In this document: in pieces, positions 31,232-41,369 of the stretch
Layout: the number at the start of each line of letters is the position of its first letter
How positions within the stretch are numbered: the first letter of the stretch is position 1
Source: Paramoeba atlantica
Lineage: Eukaryota > Discosea
Assembly (NCBI GenBank): GCA_977017575.1
Contig: CDRNVI010000060.1
Location: forward strand, 372,001 to 436,000
Direction of reading: 5' to 3'
Length of the DNA stretch: 64,000 nt
Position numbers and translations under genes: made by a program
Notes under the pieces: model-generated
The model's database searches: none
Told to the model about the DNA's origin: nothing
What the model saw: the letters and a program-made list of their open reading frames with translations, nothing else

Positions 31232-31991
31232 CAGGGGGGGCCACGAAAACTGACAAGGTCCGCATCTTAGCGTCCTGAGGCCGTTTGAGCTGATTTTTGT
31301 TGCAAACGAGAGATCTCGTTCTGAATATCGTGTCTACGCTATTTGGAGCCCGTTTCTGCTAATAAAAAAATATATATTTACAAAATATTGAAATTTTGGG
31401 CAAAATATTTTGCAAAAAGTATCGAAAAACGTAAAAAAGGCTATTTTATCTTCTTTTTACCTTACTATGGGCAAACGGAATAGACTAAACCGTCGTGTTC
31501 ATATCCTGTGCGCATTGTCTGCGCACACGAAATTTGATTGAGAATTTGTGGAGCATGATGGATAAGTACATCCACAGCCATCTCCGTCCACAGAATCGAA
31601 AAGAATTACAAGCGGCTATTCCAAAGGCCAAGGAATATTTGTTGAACGAATGTCACGAGGCGTATGTGAATACGCTAAAGAGTCTTCCCACGCGCCTCGC
31701 TATACTACGTGAGCGTGGAGGTGGGAATACTGGCTATTAAGACCTACTTTCTGGGTACTTTTTGGGCCGTGGTACGTAAAAATTACGATTTTTAGACCCG
31801 TTTTTCAATTTGCAAAATCTTTAAAATTTCACTTTTGTAACTCATTGGAAATGTTTTCCGGCGAACGTTTTTGTATTTTAAATAGCGTAGACGATATTCA
31901 GAACGAGATCTCTCGTTTGCAACAAAAATCAGCTCAAACTGCCTCAGGACGCTAAAATGCGGACCTTGTCAGTTTTCGTGGCCCCCCCCTG
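31232..31991 (+). mobile_element. internally deleted Tc1/mariner element, 760 bp
   Basis: About 120-bp inverted ends starting CAGGGGGGGCCACGAAAACT, flanked by TA (31230-31231, 31992-31993). The ends contain GAGAGATCTCG and TTTTTGTTGCAAAC. Only the transposase C-terminus remains (31540-31740: LIENLWSMMDKYIHSHL ... RERGGGNTGY). Confidence 0.85.
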
Positions 31992-32138
31992 TATTGTAAT
32001 GTATAATATATTATGATGTAATAATATCATAATATAATATTATGATACATTAAATGGTTTCAAAGCACTTTTCAGCGATTATAGCATCACTTTTTCGCAT
32101 CCAACATTTAAATTTTTTCCCACCATCCCACCCCGGCT

Positions 32139-32335
32139 GAAATGTAACGTTTCGATCCCATTCGTGAGTTGGTAGTGAGTTTAAGTTCTATTTCCCATAT
32201 TAGTATTCTTTGAACGAAGGGCTAGGTCCTGTGATATTACACTATTATTCCAATAAAGATTCCGTCATGACATATTCCTGCATATGCAGATATAAGGTGT
32301 AATTCAAAGCGTGTCGAGTTATTAAAAAAATAAGA
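32139..32335 (+). repeat. SINE-like repeat, copy 2, uninterrupted
   Basis: Begins GAAATGTAACGTTTCGATCC and runs through CATATTCCTGCATATGCAGA to an A-rich end. It has the B-box-like part but not the A box of copy 1, so it is 5'-truncated. It preserves the empty target site of the mariner element. Confidence 0.65.
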
Positions 32336-32365
32336 TAAAGAAAGGATGAGTTAGGGAAAATGTAC

Positions 32366-32390
32366 CAACAAGGTACAGAAACTGTATCTT
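32366..32390 (-). other. spliced-leader relic, 25 nt, minus strand
   Basis: Minus-strand reading gives AAGATACAGTTTCTGTACCT then TGTTG, the last 25 nt of the SL. It abuts, in opposite orientation, a plus-strand LINE fragment that begins at 32391. Confidence 0.65.
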
Positions 32391-33117
32391 GACTAGGGTC
32401 AACTTACACCTCGGACCCCACTTGGCCGGACACATCCAGGTCCCCGTCCCTGCCAGACACTCTCTACAGGGACAAGCGGTAGGACTCACTTTGGGGGTCC
32501 CCCCCGACCGCATAAGCCTGACCCACGAACCGGGAGGGCCATACCTGGAGACCGACGAGGACTTGGTAGAGGCCGCGTGCATTTGGGCCTCTCTGCTCAC
32601 TCCAAACCATGGCCCCTCCCACGGTCCCCACGTCAAGGTCTTCGACGGATCGGGAGCAGGAGCAAACATAGAGACGCCGTCTGATCTCCCAGGCGAACAC
32701 ATCCCCTTTTTCCTATGTCACGCCCTGGGTATAGCCCAGTGCTTCGCAGGAGCCTGGACCCCCTTCATGTCGGAGGACGGAACGGCCTGCTGGAGCTTCA
32801 CACCTACGGAGGGTCTGATAGCCAACGATGATTCCCTGCTCCGCCCCGACGGATGGGTCCGCCTGAGAAACGGATGCGAATATATAATTGAATTAACAGT
32901 GCCCTGGGAAGAGAACTTCTACCAAGCGAATCAGCGAAAGTGCCACAAATATGACCAACTAATTCATAAGCGAGGGGGCCAAAATGTCCCATGCTATGCG
33001 CTCATATTTGAAATCGGAGCACGCGGTATGCCTAATGCCACGGCGAGCACTATTGAGGTCCTTTTCGATAACAACACGCCACTAGCAAAATCCACGCTGC
33101 ACGAAATGATCCGCTAG
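32391..33117 (+). pseudogene. chimeric, internally deleted LINE: UBL-type N-terminus joined to endonuclease
   Basis: One open frame with no ATG at its start. The first ~140 residues correspond to the ubiquitin-like/conserved region of the 2A LINE (GHIQVPVPARHSLQGQAVGL, IPFFLCHALGIAQCF, CWSFTPTEGLIAN). They then run directly into DDSLLRPDGWVRLRNGCEYI, IELTVPWEENFYQANQRK and ALIFEIGARGMPN, the PD-(D/E)xK nuclease seen at 48.6 kb. The 2A motif and the whole RT are absent. The frame is intact across the join. Confidence 0.65.
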
Positions 33118-33122
33118 ATTTC

Positions 33123-33409
33123 CTTAAATTTACTGTATCAGAGATGGACCGCATAGACACACCGCTGTCGTAGAGCTCTGCAATTTGTTTCTTTACGTAA
33201 CGTGGTGTGGGCCTCATAGAAAATAAGAATTTTAGGTAAGAAGAATTTTAGGTTATAGAGTTTATCTTACACTATTACATTGTTTATCTTACACTGTTAC
33301 GTTTTGCACTCTATATGAGGCCCACACCACGTTACGTAAAGAAACAAATTGCAGAGCTCTACGACAGCGGTGTGTCTATGAGGTCCATCTCTGATACAGT
33401 AAATTTAAG
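33123..33409. repeat. 96-bp inverted duplication of a transposase start
   Basis: 33123-33218 is the reverse complement of 33314-33409 with one mismatch; the spacer is 95 nt. The right arm is the first ~32 codons of the Tc1 transposase. The spacer itself contains two pairs of short direct repeats (AAGAATTTTAGG; TTTATCTTACACT). Confidence 0.92.
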
Positions 33410-34282
33410 TATCTCAACAATTTCAATGATATTAAAAAAAGAAAGGCCTGATACTCTCAGGATGCAGGGTGGACGCCCTCGAAAGCTTTCTCCGGCAATT
33501 CTGCGCGAGAGGTATCATCTCAGCTGCGCCGCGAGGGCGTTGCTGATGTTGTTCCTCAGTCTATCCGAGTTTCGATGCACCGCTTCGGACACAAAGGTAG
33601 AAAGCGTGTCCGCAAGCCCTACCTGTCCAAGCGCCATCGCAAGCTTCGGATGGACTTTGCCACGGCCCATGAGCACTGGACAGTGCACGACTGGACTCCA
33701 GTTGTATGGTCGGACGAGACGAAGATCTCGCGCTTTGAAACGGGGGGAAGTCTTTGGACATGGGGGACCCCGGGGGAGGAACTGGGTGAAAAAGAGGTAA
33801 TTCCCACGGTAAAGTACGGAGGGGGGCACATCATGATTTGGGCGTGCATGTCCCGAAGCGGCGTGGGGCATGTGCGTCTAGTTCAAGGGAACCTGAACGC
33901 CACACAGTACGTCGAGATTCTTGAAGAGAATCTTGCCCCCTCCATCGAAACTATGGGTCTAGACCCCCCAAAGGTCATCTTCCAACAAGATAATGACCCC
34001 AAGCACACAAGCCATTGTGCGCAACGGCACCTCCAGGGTACCGGGTTTGAAGTCATGCGGTGGCCCCCGCAGTCCCCTGACTTAAATCCAATCGAAAACG
34101 TTTGGGGGGGAACTCAAGCGGCGCCTTGCAGCTCACGATGATCCACCAAGCGGGGTCCGAGAGTTGTGGGAGAGGGTAAAAATGGAATGGGCGAACATAC
34201 CACCCTCAGTATGTCATGCCCAAGTGGGCAGTATGCCTGCCCGTATGAAGGCAGTGCTGAAGGCTCGTGGGGGGAATACTAA
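33315..34282 (+). pseudogene. Tc1-family transposase, two frameshifts
   Basis: ATG 33315 (MRPTPRYVKKQIAELYDSGV). Helix-turn-helix, GRPRKLSPAI, a frame change near 33510, then VSMHRFGHKGRKRVRKPYLS, catalytic VVWSDETKIS, IFQQDNDPKHTS and SPDLNPIENVWG. A one-base gain in a G run near 34105 shifts the frame, after which ELKRRLAAHDDPPSGVRELW and MPARMKAVLKARGGNTNF complete the protein. All three acidic residues are present (DD34E). Closest in style to animal Tc1. No terminal inverted repeats were identified. Confidence 0.85.
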
Positions 34283-34567
34283 TTTTACGGGCATAATCTC
34301 TCTTGGGCGATTACGTTTCATCTATTTTTTGGGACAAGATTTTCTCTATAATAGGTAGCAAAAAAATCTTTCGAATGCTAAACTTTTTAATATTCATTCT
34401 TATTTCTTTGGTAGAACGAACTGAGGTGAACTATCTACGGGTACTATTAGGTGACACTCATGCCTACACTACTAGCACACATTACCAACGCAACGGTGAT
34501 ATTTAATCAATAGCTCTATACAAAAGAAAAACCGAAACATTCGAACGGTTTTTTTGCTGACTGTATG
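34283..34567. other. no gene seen
   Basis: AT-rich spacer between the Tc1 relic and the next element. Confidence 0.35.
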
Positions 34568-35342
34568 CAGTCCAGGTACTGGTATCCCCCCCAGGCTCCA
34601 GAGCACACCGTAAGAGCTTTTGACCTAATTCCTTCGGCATTCAACAGATCTCGAAAAACTAGAGCGTTTCCCGCCGTTTGCGTGCCTATCACCCCCCCTG
34701 GGTCAAAAATATTTAGAAAAAACACGAAAAAATAGCATAAGTTTACTAAAAAATTCCAATATTTCGAAAATTGGGGAGTTTTTTAGTCAAATATGGTTTC
34801 TCATTCTATGAATTTGAGGGATACTCCTGCCAAATCTACTAAAGACCAGTACTAAAGGCCAGTACAACTCGACGAAAAGCAAGATACCCCCTATTACCCA
34901 TAAAACGTCACGATGTGCACTCGCAGAACGCCTTAACCGAATTGTTAAGGAAAATTTGCCAGACTGAAAAACAGCTCCGGAAGGCGCTAAAGAAAGCCTT
35001 TATGATGCTTAAGCGTCATACTTATGGACGCGAATTCTTAATTTGCATAAATTCAGTTCCTAAACGCTTGCGAATTGTGCGGAGCGTTCAAGGAGACCAT
35101 TGTAGGTTCTAATATATAGGAATCTATACACTTTTTTCATTTTTCCCCCTCTCAAAAAAACTCTTTTTTTTGAAATTTGCCAACTTTCACCACGCCCACC
35201 TAGGACCCAGGGGGGGTGATAATCAAAGCAACTTTGGGAAACGCACTAGTTTTTCGAGATCTGTCGAATGCCGAAGGAATTAGGTCAAAAGCTCTTACGG
35301 CGCGCTCTGGAGCCTGGGTGGGGAAAACCAATACCTGGACTG
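34568..35342 (+). mobile_element. internally deleted Tc1/mariner element, ~775 bp
   Basis: Inverted ends of about 130 bp starting CAGTCCAGGTA(C/T)TGGT, with GGCTCCAGAGC and CAGATCTCG inside; right flank TA at 35343-35344. The interior keeps only a transposase C-terminus (34915-35112, ...KRHTYGREFLICINSVPKRL). Confidence 0.75.
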
Positions 35343-35609
35343 TATGTAGGAATTCGCCGTTTGCCGGCAGGCATTGTACGCATTTTGGGTATACTTATTT
35401 CCATGGTTGTATACTCCTTCCACAATTTGTAGACTATAAAATAGTATCTGGTCAAGGGCATTGTTCGAATCGTTCGATTGGACAATGTTGGGGCTTGGCG
35501 ACCCCCACCTTCCCAGCTACGTCCACAGCAAAATTTTTCATTTTGTATTTCATTTGTCATCGTAAGTGCTATTCAGTAAATACTTATCCGCACAAGGAGA
35601 AGATATTTT

Positions 35610-37176
35610 GGGTAATATGCAGTCAAACTGTACCCTAAATTTCATTTTTTTTTACTTTTTTTGACAAAAAAATATGTGTGATTAATTATTTACTTGATAG
35701 TTTTGAGTCATTTTCACCCACTTTTAAGCTTTGTTTACGTCTTAAACCATTGAATGGACTGCTCAGGGTGTAGAACTTTTGCGTGCTTGACGCTAGTTAC
35801 GTCAATTTTGCAAATAACGTCAGAGAATGTTGTTTCCTGGCTAGTAAATCACTCTTTCGGGGCTTATACACAGTGTCTTCGCTGCAAAGAGAAACCGAGA
35901 AGCGATCAATGCTTCAAAAAACTCGAAGACGGTTCGAAGTGCCGCCTAAAAATTCCGAAATTTGGCCCCTTTTTTCCTTTAAACTGTCGAATTGTTGATA
36001 AATTTCGATGTTGGCTGCTTCTAGCGCAAGGTAGCCTGCCCTTGAACGCAGCTTTGCAAGCGCTCAGGTCTCTTCGTTCAGTTCTTACAGACCTAAGTGA
36101 AATTGAACGCATATTCAGCATTCCCCGTTCCCCGCACATGCTCATGAAGTACGTTATGGCGGATGAGACATATATTGGGAAACGCCTGCACCATCGCGGG
36201 AGACAAGTCCGCAAACAAAAGTTCTGGTTTATGACGGCTACAGAGGTTGATCCAAACACCGGGAAATCATTGCAAACATACTGGGAGGCAACGGTTCGCC
36301 GAACGAGAGAGGTTTGCTACAGGTTTGTCCGATCAGTCATAGAAAATAGAAATGCCATGGTAATTATACTGATGAGTGGGCTGCATATCGTGGAATCGAT
36401 GCCTTTTGCCGACATTACACTATTTGCCACGCTGATGCATTCTCGCGAGAGCACTCCCCGCACGTCAACATTCATATCAACAACGCAGAGTCTGCCCATG
36501 CCAGTGTAAAGGGTTACTGCAAGCGTTTTTTTCACAAATGGGGCAGAAGTTTGGAAAGCTGTCAGGCACGAGCGCATTTTATTTGCACGGTCTTCTTCAA
36601 GGCGGAAGCTAAAAAGCGTTTTCAGAACCTTATGACTGTTATGGCGAGATACTCCTCTGACAATAGCGCGGTATACGGAGATCAGTCAAATGAAGAAGAT
36701 GCGGAAGTTTCCAGTGACTCTAGTGAGGACCTTCAGGAAGATTATGAAAGCCCAACCACGCCACTAGGTCGAGCGCTCACTGAACATATAAGACTCAAAC
36801 GCAGATATGGAAGGGATGAAATGGGATTCCACAAGCATATGATAAAAAGTGCCACTGACCGCCACTACACTATTTATGTTGGTCCTGGTGGTGCTCGATG
36901 CACTTGCCGTGACGGACGTCTGGGCAATCGATGTAAGCATATATATTTCATTTTGATGCGGGAACTTGGGGTGGATGAAAACCATTCAGTTCTATTAAAA
37001 TCGGAATTTTCATCAGAAGACCTATCGAATTTGTTGTAGACGAGGCAGAAATTATCGGTAAATCGTCTTATTCATATGCAAATTTGCGTAAAAACAAAAA
37101 AGGAACACATATGTGATGGAAATATACAGTTTTTAGAAAAAACAAATTTAGGGTACATTTTGACTGCAGTTGACCC
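35610..37176 (+). mobile_element. Merlin (IS1595-like) DNA transposon with SWIM domain
   Basis: 1567 bp. Left end GGGTAATATGCAGTCAAACT + GTACCCTAAATTT, right end its inverted counterpart with a few differences. Identical 8-bp direct repeats GATATTTT flank it (35602-35609 and 37177-37184), which is the target-site length of Merlin. One transposase gene lies inside with a single frameshift. Confidence 0.85.
35754..37039 (+). pseudogene. Merlin/IS1595-type transposase with C-terminal SWIM zinc finger
   Basis: N-terminus: Cys-containing ribbon (CLRCKEKPRSDQCFKKLEDG, SKCRLK). DDE core in IS1595 style: first Asp in VMADETYIGKRLHHRG, second Asp in NYTDEWAAYRG, final Glu in HINNAESAHASVKGYCKRF. The frame shifts once, between about 36345 and 36365, just before NYTDEW. 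After a ~60-residue acidic linker the C-terminus carries CTCRDGRLGNRCKHIYFIL, a CxCx(n)CxH SWIM finger (36898-36960), followed by ELGVDENHSVLL. SWIM fingers bind DNA or protein and are usual in MULE transposases and some ubiquitin ligases; their presence here is unusual to my knowledge. Confidence 0.8.
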
Positions 37177-37184
37177 GATATTTT

Positions 37185-37750
37185 TCCCCTTTCAAGCCCC
37201 CGCCCGAAGAAAACACTTTAGAAGTATCCAGCTGCACTACCACAAGACCCTTGCAGCTTCTCTAGTAACAGTGGGAATAACCGTTCACGGAAACTGAAAG
37301 CCCTCAATCCGAAAAGTTGGAAAAACAATAGATCAATATAGGTAAAGCACTAAAAGCATACAACCGAAATGTAGAGGTACCAATAAACCTTCTAAGGCCT
37401 ACGTAAAGGCTTTAATTCTAAACTACGCAAAGGTCTAAAGAAAACAAAAAATGCCTTTCCCGAAGACCAGGTGGGGGGTCAAAACCAGATCACATGAAAT
37501 CATACAACGCCACACCCTTCATTTGAAGATTCATAGCAATCCCCCCCCTTCGTTAGCCAGCTCCGTTACTTATCACAAAGTATCAACCTTTGCTTATCCG
37601 TGCGGGTATGTGCCTCAACCTTGACCACAGACATAACCCTTACGAAAACTTCGTTGCAATGTTCAGCGCTGTACAACTACAAGGGTAGAGGTACCCAACC
37701 GTACCACATGGCCACACCTCCCCCTACATGAAACCTTGCCCCCCGCAGCC
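37185..37750. other. intergenic, no gene seen
   Basis: No supported frame or repeat; contains short direct repeats around CCTACG(T/C)AAAGG (37398-37435). Confidence 0.35.
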
Positions 37751-38347
37751 TCACCCTTCTCGATTTACCGAATCCTCCGTACTTTCCGACAATACCGCCG
37801 CTTCGGTAATAGCCTCCTCCTCCTCCTCCTCTGCATCAACCCCAACAACACCCCCGTCGTCCTCTGCACCGCATCCCCCCTTCTCCCCCAGCACCCTCCC
37901 CTGCCCCTGTGCCACCCTCCCCTGCCCTCCCCCCGTCGTGTCGTCGGGATCCACCACGATACACGCTCCAACGGGCTCGCGGCCCGCGGGGGGGAGCACC
38001 GGGTCCTCTCGCCCCCACACCCGCTCCACGTACCTCTCCTCCAGCGTCTCCCCGGCTGCGCTTTTCACCACCTTGCCGAATTTCGCCACGCGCCGGCCGT
38101 ACCGGTCCCGGCCGAGTCCGATCCCCACGATGCCGATCCGGGGCTGCGGGGCGATCCCCTCGCGGCCGGGGGAAACGACCGCGGCCGCTTGCGGGGCGAA
38201 GTCCGCGAGAGATTGCAGCGGGGAACCCGTCGCGGGGGGGGCCGCAACCGGGGAGAGAGGCTTCAAAAATCGAGTGGCCACGGCGTGAAGGGGTGGGCGG
38301 TTGACCTGGTGGGGGGGTCGACAGGTGCGCGAGGGGTGACGCCACAT
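37751..38347 (-). CDS. unrecognised GC-rich protein, 198 residues
   Basis: ATG 38347. The middle part looks folded and basic (PRIGIVGIGLGRDRYGRRVA, KFGKVVKSAAGETLEERYVE, RVWGREDPVLPPAGREPVGA). It is followed by Gly-rich sequence and an acidic tail with six consecutive Glu. GC content is well above the surroundings, but similar to CorA and delta-COP. Frames on the opposite strand over the same DNA are low-complexity shadows. Strand and context agree with a host gene; no family recognised. Confidence 0.5.
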   Translation of the reverse strand: MWRHPSRTCRPPHQVNRPPLHAVATRFLKPLSPVAAPPATGSPLQSLADFAPQAAAVVSPGREGIAPQPRIGIVGIGLGRDRYGRRVAKFGKVVKSAAGETLEERYVERVWGREDPVLPPAGREPVGACIVVDPDDTTGGGQGRVAQGQGRVLGEKGGCGAEDDGGVVGVDAEEEEEEAITEAAVLSESTEDSVNREG

Positions 38348-38834
38348 GGGGTGGGGGGAAGGAATGAGGGGGTTAAAAATGCAGGTTTGTGGTTAGAAAG
38401 CGAAACGACAAGATCGGGATTTGTTTTTCTTACAACCGTATTTTACAGAAGACAGGATAGTTTTTGATGGGATAGTTCCCTTTTTATGACACGTACAGTG
38501 TAGGTTGCATTTCATTTGCTGACTACCTTCTTCCACAAGCGTACAGTATACCAGTTCCTTCTATGCATAAAGGTATCGGTATATTATTTTTGCAGCACTT
38601 CTTGAACTCCTTCTCTCAAAAATATGTCGAAAAAGAACTCTGTCTGAAAAACAAGAATAAAAAAATCGAGTGGTTTATCATTAAGTATTTACGCATTTTC
38701 TTCGTTGTATCAATAAAGACTGTATGTCTTTTCTGTCATCGCGCACGATAACTAGACCATAAGAAGACTCGACTACCGCTTAACGAATATTAGAAATGAA
38801 TAAAGCTGTGAACATCCTTGCGTAACAAAACCAT
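38348..38834. other. intergenic
   Basis: Spacer between thioredoxin and the gene at 37751-38347. No coding or repeat signal. Confidence 0.4.
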
Positions 38835-39161
38835 CTATGCATTCAGAAGATCGGTAACCAATTTCGTAATGTTTGGCTGTGAGGCGCCCATAACTGTATC
38901 AATCAGTTTTCCATTGTGAAAGGCCTTGATCGTCGGCATACAAGTAACGGACTCACTTTCAGCAACTTCTGCAGCCTCATCAACATCAACTTTACAGAAG
39001 ACAATGCTCTCTTTGTGTTGTTCGGAAAGCGTCTCGAAAAACGGCGCGAGTGCACGGCATGGACCGCACCAATCAGCTTCAAACTTCACAATTACTTTAC
39101 GGTTGTCGCGTAAAACGGCTTTTAGCTGTTCGACACTTGTGATGGAAGTAATCGGAGACAT
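38835..39161 (-). CDS. thioredoxin
   Basis: Small dithiol oxidoreductase. The true start is the ATG at 39161 (MSPITSITSVEQLKAVL), giving 108 residues; two codons upstream is only a GTG. The fold is complete: VIVKFEADWCGPCRALAPFF with the WCGPC active site (Cys32, Cys35), KVDVDEAAEVAE, the cis-Pro loop TCMPTIKAF (Pro76) and GASQPNITKLVTDLL. No targeting extension, so cytosolic use is likely. Length is standard. It sits on the minus strand like the other host genes. Confidence 0.95.
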   Translation of the reverse strand: MSPITSITSVEQLKAVLRDNRKVIVKFEADWCGPCRALAPFFETLSEQHKESIVFCKVDVDEAAEVAESESVTCMPTIKAFHNGKLIDTVMGASQPNITKLVTDLLNA

Positions 39162-39690
39162 GTACACAGGAATAAAGCGATATAAGTTATGAGATCGAAC
39201 TTTTATTTGCGTTCACTAACTTCGCTACAGAACAAAAGATAGAATCCAGCAAAGATTGCACACTTTTTTAGAAGAAAAAGGAGTATGTTTGTAGCATGTT
39301 TTTTCTCAAATAATATACAATGTACATATTGCAATGTAATATACTTGCGTTACATTATTGCAATGTAATGTATTTTTGTCTAAACTTAATTGTTTCTTCG
39401 CGATTTTCATCATTTTTTCATGACTAGGTCTATTAGTCCACAGCTGCTTTTAAGCACGTCATGACCAGCGCGGGAACACACATACGTTGCGGGGCGTGTC
39501 CTGACGTTCAGTGTGCCATCGCACGCCTTACTCAACAGCACCCTACATTTTAAATCCTACGAGGTTTCAATCCTACTGGCATAGGGGCTTCAGGGGCATG
39601 GTAAAAAACGGACAAAAAAGTTCACTCGTTAGGGAGGAACCTTATGGCCGACACCGTATGGAGTAGCGGAAACGTATGCTAATACAGTTA
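39162..39690. other. intergenic, AT-rich
   Basis: No gene. Short direct repeats TTGCAATGTAAT(A/G)TA at about 39329 and 39358. Confidence 0.4.
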
Positions 39691-39802
39691 CTAGTGCATG
39701 TATCGACAAAGAGGGAGCATTAAATCTCGGAGGCTTATATTGAATAGTTGAAGAGAATTATTGAATAGTTGGTGTAAACCACACCGATTTATGATATGGT
39801 GG

Positions 39803-40690
39803 CTAAGGTGATGGTGCCCACGGACGGGTTCCAGGAACGGCTTGTTGATAAGATTTCTGCCATGAGCTGTGATGGTGCAGCCCGGGATGAAACTCTCGGC
39901 GGCGCGTAATTTCACGCCAGATTCCGATTCGAAAGTATTTGCAATGTTGTGAGAACCGCCACGGAGTGCTATCCCGTGGGTTCGGTCCTATATACTCTCT
40001 GAGCTCTGGTCCCCGCTGCAACTCCTCAATGTCCATATGACGCATACGTGTCCAGGGTCGCTTGACCCAGGGAGAGGCCCCATAGTCGCACACCATGCCA
40101 TGAGGAAGTTTTTTCAGTGCCTCCAGGGGCTGGGGATTGAGAAGACCTCCCGGGCGAAGCTCGGAGAGAAACGTACTGTGCTCAATACAGTCTCTTCCGA
40201 GGCGAATATCGCACTCTATAGAGTCGTCATTTTGGTTGCGCATACTATCTGCGGATTGTGAAAGAATGTCTTTTCCAAAGCGCAACGCACATGCTCTCCA
40301 TTGTGACTCGTCCACAAAAAGAGCGTTCTCAAAACACGGCGTGTTCTGACCGACAATGTAAAGTGCGACAGGGCCGGCGAGTATTGCATCCACCTCGTTT
40401 GAGGAATTGTCTTTCCAGGATTCACAATTGTGAAGCATGTTCTTATAGCGTGGCAAGGGCTTCCAGTGTGCTTTCGTTTCCTTTTCAGTGAAGTATCCTG
40501 TTGGGAGAAAACGAGTTGGGATACGTAATTCCTCAAGAATCCAAATTGGAAATATGGAATGCGGAAGGTTGGGATCTAAGATTGCTCCTTCTATCGTTAA
40601 AGATTTTTGGTGATTCCGAGAAAGCACCTTCAGATCAACATGCATCGCACCTCCACTAACATAGAAACACCTTCTGCACGTAGTTCTCAT
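39803..40690 (-). CDS. unrecognised protein, 295 residues
   Basis: ATG 40690. N-terminal half has beta-rich text (MHVDLKVLSRNHQKSLTIEG, AILDPNLPHSIFPIWILEEL, VDAILAGPVALYIVGQNTPC); the remainder is polar. The last ~35 residues are His/Trp/Arg-rich, and a second frame over the same DNA (39691-39915; LRAAESFIPGCTITAHGRNL) looks at least as protein-like. A frame error or an unrecognised intron near 39900 is therefore possible, with the true end at 39691. No family recognised. Minus strand, next upstream gene to thioredoxin. Confidence 0.5.
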   Translation of the reverse strand: MRTTCRRCFYVSGGAMHVDLKVLSRNHQKSLTIEGAILDPNLPHSIFPIWILEELRIPTRFLPTGYFTEKETKAHWKPLPRYKNMLHNCESWKDNSSNEVDAILAGPVALYIVGQNTPCFENALFVDESQWRACALRFGKDILSQSADSMRNQNDDSIECDIRLGRDCIEHSTFLSELRPGGLLNPQPLEALKKLPHGMVCDYGASPWVKRPWTRMRHMDIEELQRGPELREYIGPNPRDSTPWRFSQHCKYFRIGIWREITRRREFHPGLHHHSSWQKSYQQAVPGTRPWAPSP

Positions 40691-41218
40691 TGAACTAAAT
40701 TAGAATGTTTGGACACTATTTAAAATCCGTTTACATTTACATTAAAATGTACATTTTTTGTTCGATACATTTTTTGGTTCGATACATTTTTGTTGATTGG
40801 GGCATACGTCGCGAAATTTTTTTCGAATTTTTTACTTTTCGAAATCGAGCGCAGGGAAGTGGTAGAGTAGGCCGCGGCGATAATTTTCCACCCCCCCCCC
40901 CTGGGGGTACCCCCCCTGGTACGCGCAGGAGGGGTCCGACAAGGTCAAAACTTCCGAATTTTTTGGGGTGACCAAAAAAAAAAATTGAACCAAAAAAAAC
41001 AAAAATATTATTTTTCCGAAATTGACTCCTAAAACGTATTTTAAGAGTTTTGCACCTCATCTACCATTCTACGACGTTTTTGTCAACAGATTCGCCTCCT
41101 GCCGCTACTGGTAAGGCATCAAAAACTGCCTAAATTCGGGTTAAAATTTCGCAATTTTTGTCGTAAAGATTTTTCACCCAAAAAACTAGATTATTCATGA
41201 TCTTTTGGAGATTTTTCT
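40691..41218. other. no gene; C/G homopolymer-rich repeat debris
   Basis: Runs of C and G (40885-40925) flanked by AT-rich DNA suggest mariner-type end debris, but no pair of ends could be matched. Confidence 0.3.
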
Positions 41219-41220
41219 TT

Positions 41221-41323
41221 TTTAGGCTCTTCGTTAAACGCGGTGGTAGTTTTCAACGCGAAGCGCGCAGCATGAGTGACTTCTAAGTTGAAAACAACCA
41301 CCGCGTTTAACGAAGAGCCTAAA
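41221..41323. repeat. foldback hairpin, 37-bp arms
   Basis: 41221-41257 and 41287-41323 are reverse complements with one mismatch (TTTAGGCTCTTCGTTAAACG...), with a 29-nt loop. Confidence 0.9.
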
Positions 41324-41369
41324 AAAAAATTATTTGTACGCAAAAGAATCAAATATTTTATACCTATCC

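Noticed and set aside
33123-33218. Left inverted arm as a Tc1 terminal inverted repeat
   Set aside because: It mirrors coding sequence rather than an element end, and no matching copy exists on the right side of the element.
37728-38467. Plus-strand frames of 186 and 243 codons in GC-rich DNA
   Set aside because: Low-complexity Pro/Ser/Arg text; the minus-strand frame is less biased and agrees with the strand of all other host genes.
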